DNA of 15,174 nt, taken from NCBI GenBank assembly GCA_964555645.1, contig CAZKTA010000035.1:1-15174 (forward strand), read 5' to 3'. The number at the start of each line of letters is the position of its first letter. Within the stretch, counting starts at the first letter, position 1. The position numbers and the translations under genes were made by a program. This DNA is from DTLC01 sp964555645. GTDB lineage: Bacteria > Verrucomicrobiota > Verrucomicrobiia > Limisphaerales > DTLC01. Below are positions 12,405-15,174 of this stretch, piece after piece. The notes below the pieces were generated by a model. It made no database searches. It was not told where the DNA came from and saw nothing but the letters and a program-made list of their open reading frames with translations.

Positions 12405-15174
12405 ATGAAACCAACATTCCAAGTTGTAAAACCAATTATTGGCTTGTGTTGCATCATTGTAACCACGGCATTGTTTGGCCAAACCACGCGAATCTGGGAT
12501 GGCGGCCCATACGGAACTAATACCGATCTTGCCACTGCTGCAAACTGGGTTGGCGATACCTTGCCGGCATTGGGCGACACGTGCCTGTGGGATGGCACCG
12601 TTCCCGGGAACATAATTGTAACTTACAATTCGGGATTCAGCGGCGGAGCCGGTACTGCGGGACTTACCTTTGAAATTGCGCCGACACAAACTGGTTCTTG
12701 GGCGCTTTTGCCCGCTCCCACGCTAACAGGCGCATCAGCGTTCTTAGCCATAGACTCCATTTATATTCGCGAGGGGGCCGGGCCTGTGACGATCGGTGGG
12801 AACGAAAGCGCCAGATGGTTAATCATAATAAGGCGCCCGAGTGGCGGCACGCGGTACTTATTAAACGATTCAACGAACCCAGCTACTATCACGCCATATG
12901 TTGAATGGCGCGCAGGCGGCGCGGCAGACTATGAGCATTACTTTACTGGTAGAGGAGATTGGATTGTAAACAATCTGTTGATTGACAATAACAAGCCGGA
13001 TCACAACGGCAGTATCATTGTTACCGGGCCCGGCGCCGTCTATTGGAATCCGATTATAGCTGTACCATACAGCGAATTTTTGGGGACGATAAATGTATGG
13101 CCCGAGGGGAAATTGGTCCTCCGCAATTATCATCCGAGACTTGAAATCGGTGGTAACTATAGTTCACAACGAGGCATTACAATTGATGGGACATTCATTT
13201 TTGATGCACCTGGAGTATCTCAAATCCTTTCCAGTCTGAGGCCTATCTCCGGGGTGGGCGCGCTTGTTGTGAGCAACGGTACGCTCCGGCTACAGGCGCA
13301 GAGTACCTTCGCAGGCAGTTTATTGCTAAATGGTGGCACAATAGTTGCAGAGGCTGCGGAAAATGAGGGTGTCTCCGGCCCGTTTGGTGTAGGGAGCACG
13401 ATTTACTTTAGTGGGGGCACTTTACAGTATAGCGCGGCCAATACGTTCGATTATTCTTCGCGCTTTAGCACGGCAGCAGGGCAACAGTACCGGATTCATA
13501 CTGGCGGCCAACTGGTGTCGTTTGCCACCGGTTTGAGCAGCACCGGCGGCTCGCTCACAAAACTTGGGCCGGGCACTCTCACACTTTCGGGCACAAGCAC
13601 TTACACCGGAGCAACAGCCGTCGAAGGCGGGAAACTTGTATTCGCTGGGGCGAAGGCCGGCACAGGCAACATCACTGTGGCCGACGGCGCGATTCTTGGT
13701 GTAACTGCCACCGGCACGCAAGTCACCCCGGCCGCGCTAATTTTGGGGACGAGCACAGGTTGCACATTGGAATTCAACAATGTCAACAGCACTACCACGC
13801 CTATCATTGCCGCGGGCACAATTGCATCTGCGGGCACGGTTACGGTAAACATCAACAGCGGTACTTTTACAGTAGGACAAAGCTATCCGTTGCTCACGTG
13901 GTCAAGCGGTTCGGCTCCGACATTTGTTTTGGGCACGCTGAGTGGTGCAGTGGGCAACCTTTCAGTCGTGGGCAATACACTTTACCTGAATATCACCGGG
14001 TATGCCCTCATTTGGACTGGTGGGGTCAATGGTAATTGGGACTTTACAACTCTGAACTGGCGTGTGGGCGGCGTCTCTGCAACATTTGCAAATGGCAGCG
14101 CGGCCTTATTTGACGACACGGCAACTGGCAGCACTGACATCATAATCAACGGCGTAGTGCAGCCCTCGAGCACCACAGTTAACAACGTAACCAAGGCTTA
14201 CAGCATCACATCGAGCGTTGGTAATTACATTGGCGGCAGCGGCGGCTTGACCAAGAGTGGCAGCGGCACGCTCACACTGTCGGGCGGCGTCAACAGCTAC
14301 ACCGGCCCAACCGCGGTCAACGGCGGCATTTTGAGCGTTGGTACGCTGGCCAACGGTGGAGCAGCCAGCGACATCGGTGCCTCCAGCAGCAGCACGGAAA
14401 GTCTCGTCCTCAACGGCGGGACATTGTTGTACACCGGTGGTGGGGTGGCGACCGACCGCTTGTTTACGCTCGGCACGGGAGGGGGTACAATAACCGCTTC
14501 CGGCACCGGTGCCTTGGTCTTCAACAACACTGGCTCGGTAGGCGTAGTTGGTGCAGCTGGGTTGACATTGTCTGGCGAAAATGCGGGTGACAATACGCTT
14601 GCTGCAGTACTTGGCGGCGCAATATCATTGACGAAGACCGGCCCTGGCAAGTGGGTTTTGACCGGGAACAACACGTATTCCGGGAGCACAACAATTGGCG
14701 CAGGCACGCTACAGATTGGCAACGGCGGGACCAGCGGCTTGCTCGGCACTGGGAATGTGGTTAACAATGGCACGCTCATTTACAATCGGGCTGGCACGTT
14801 TACAAACGTCGGCGCCATTAGCGGAACCGGCTCAGTAATCAAAGACGGCCCAGGTACACTTATTCTTCCGGGCGACAACAGTTACCAGGGCGGCACGATC
14901 ATCAGCAACGGAGTGCTGCAGGTTGGCAACGGCGGTGCGACAGGGAAGCTTTACGGCACAGGGCCAATAGCCAATTACGGCACCTTCATCTACAACAGCA
15001 CCGGCACACTTATCCTTAGCGGAGGCGGTGTCATAAGTGGAACCGGAAATGTGATTGTGCGTTCCGGCATGCTGATGGCTGTTGCGGCAAATACGTTCAC
15101 AGGTTGGCTGCTTATCGAGCCCGGGGCCATCTTCCAACCGACAATAGACAACGCAGGCGCACGCACCGCGTTGA
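12405..15174 (+). CDS. Autotransporter-associated beta-strand repeat surface protein, 5' part
   Basis: The frame is open from the ATG at 12405 to the window edge: 923 codons without a stop, so the gene is partial at its 3' end. A signal peptide (about 1-26, hydrophobic PIIGLCCIIVTTALF at 10-24, FGQ before the likely cut) leads to RIWDGGPYGTN and AANW, an opening echoed near residue 537 (LIWTGGVNGNWD). Recognisable repeat units begin near residues 381 (TKLGPGTLTLSGTSTYTG), 613 (TKSGSGTLTLSGGVNSYTG), 740 (TKTGPGKWVLTGNNTYSG) and 809 (IKDGPGTLILPGDNSYQGG). Such repeats form an extracellular beta-helix. No enzyme motif is seen. Family members may end in a PEP-CTERM tail or an outer-membrane barrel, both beyond this window. 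The start lacks a Shine-Dalgarno sequence; the preceding 30 bases are A/C-rich and probably unstructured, which may aid initiation. A role in adhesion or matrix is inferred from the family. Confidence 0.88.
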   Translation, partial: MKPTFQVVKPIIGLCCIIVTTALFGQTTRIWDGGPYGTNTDLATAANWVGDTLPALGDTCLWDGTVPGNIIVTYNSGFSGGAGTAGLTFEIAPTQTGSWALLPAPTLTGASAFLAIDSIYIREGAGPVTIGGNESARWLIIIRRPSGGTRYLLNDSTNPATITPYVEWRAGGAADYEHYFTGRGDWIVNNLLIDNNKPDHNGSIIVTGPGAVYWNPIIAVPYSEFLGTINVWPEGKLVLRNYHPRLEIGGNYSSQRGITIDGTFIFDAPGVSQILSSLRPISGVGALVVSNGTLRLQAQSTFAGSLLLNGGTIVAEAAENEGVSGPFGVGSTIYFSGGTLQYSAANTFDYSSRFSTAAGQQYRIHTGGQLVSFATGLSSTGGSLTKLGPGTLTLSGTSTYTGATAVEGGKLVFAGAKAGTGNITVADGAILGVTATGTQVTPAALILGTSTGCTLEFNNVNSTTTPIIAAGTIASAGTVTVNINSGTFTVGQSYPLLTWSSGSAPTFVLGTLSGAVGNLSVVGNTLYLNITGYALIWTGGVNGNWDFTTLNWRVGGVSATFANGSAALFDDTATGSTDIIINGVVQPSSTTVNNVTKAYSITSSVGNYIGGSGGLTKSGSGTLTLSGGVNSYTGPTAVNGGILSVGTLANGGAASDIGASSSSTESLVLNGGTLLYTGGGVATDRLFTLGTGGGTITASGTGALVFNNTGSVGVVGAAGLTLSGENAGDNTLAAVLGGAISLTKTGPGKWVLTGNNTYSGSTTIGAGTLQIGNGGTSGLLGTGNVVNNGTLIYNRAGTFTNVGAISGTGSVIKDGPGTLILPGDNSYQGGTIISNGVLQVGNGGATGKLYGTGPIANYGTFIYNSTGTLILSGGGVISGTGNVIVRSGMLMAVAANTFTGWLLIEPGAIFQPTIDNAGARTAL
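14916..14935 (+). repeat. 20-bp identity with the pseudogene at the left edge
   Basis: CTGCAGGTTGGCAACGGCGG is identical at 17-36 and 14916-14935 and nearly so at 14709-14728 (two differences). It encodes LQVGNGG, the start of each beta-strand unit. The identity marks the left-edge remnant as a relative of this gene and is a possible recombination site. Confidence 0.7.

Noticed and set aside
12019..12435. A 138-codon minus-strand frame with hydrophobic stretches.
   Set aside because: It overlaps the start of the 12405 gene and the A/C-rich leader. The hydrophobic and cysteine-rich character reflects the complement of A-rich DNA.
12233..12520. A lysine-rich plus-strand frame.
   Set aside because: It arises from the A-rich leader and overlaps the true gene start out of frame.

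Overview
The window looks like chromosomal DNA from a Verrucomicrobiota bacterium, most likely of the Limisphaerales/Pedosphaera type. This is inferred from protein style, not from a marker gene. The clues are a short secreted protein with a C-terminal PEP-CTERM sorting tail, proteins built from autotransporter-associated beta-strand repeats, a very large secreted modular glycosidase, a histidine kinase with an oversized beta-rich sensor region, and long intergenic stretches full of short palindromic elements. No tRNA, rRNA, CRISPR array, transposase or phage gene was seen.

Layout, left to right. Positions 2-429 hold the frameshifted tail of a beta-strand-repeat surface protein. Next come a 93-bp inverted-repeat element (500-592) and a 20-bp palindrome overlapping a sigma70-like promoter (623-668). 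These precede a PEP-CTERM protein gene (755-1438) with a strong intrinsic terminator (1499-1532). About 800 bp without a recognisable gene follows, ending in a cluster of small hairpins (2148-2244). A two-component system comes next: a 1050-residue HPK7-type histidine kinase (2342-5494) and a NarL/LuxR-type response regulator (5572-6279). A roughly 400-bp palindrome-rich gap separates it from the convergent gene at 6680-11530 (minus strand), a 1616-residue secreted GH98 glycoside hydrolase with carbohydrate-binding, Fn3, DNRLRE and LamG modules. Beyond it, a second copy of the promoter-associated palindrome (11674-11693) lies in a long, AT-rich, gene-poor region. The window ends inside a large plus-strand beta-strand-repeat protein gene (12405 to beyond 15174), which stays open to the edge.

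How the parts may work together (inference). The same palindrome, placed the same way over the -35 region, precedes the PEP-CTERM gene and sits between the GH98 gene and the 12405 gene. At the second site, promoter-like hexamers can be placed on both sides of it. One unidentified regulator could therefore co-control a secreted polysaccharide-degrading enzyme and surface proteins. The two-component system carries a PA14-related sugar-binding-type sensor region and may sense extracellular glycans, but nothing in the sequence shows that its regulator binds the palindrome. The kinase-regulator pair is bracketed by two copies of a 24-bp direct repeat (2278-2301 and 6625-6648), so it may sit between dispersed repeat elements.
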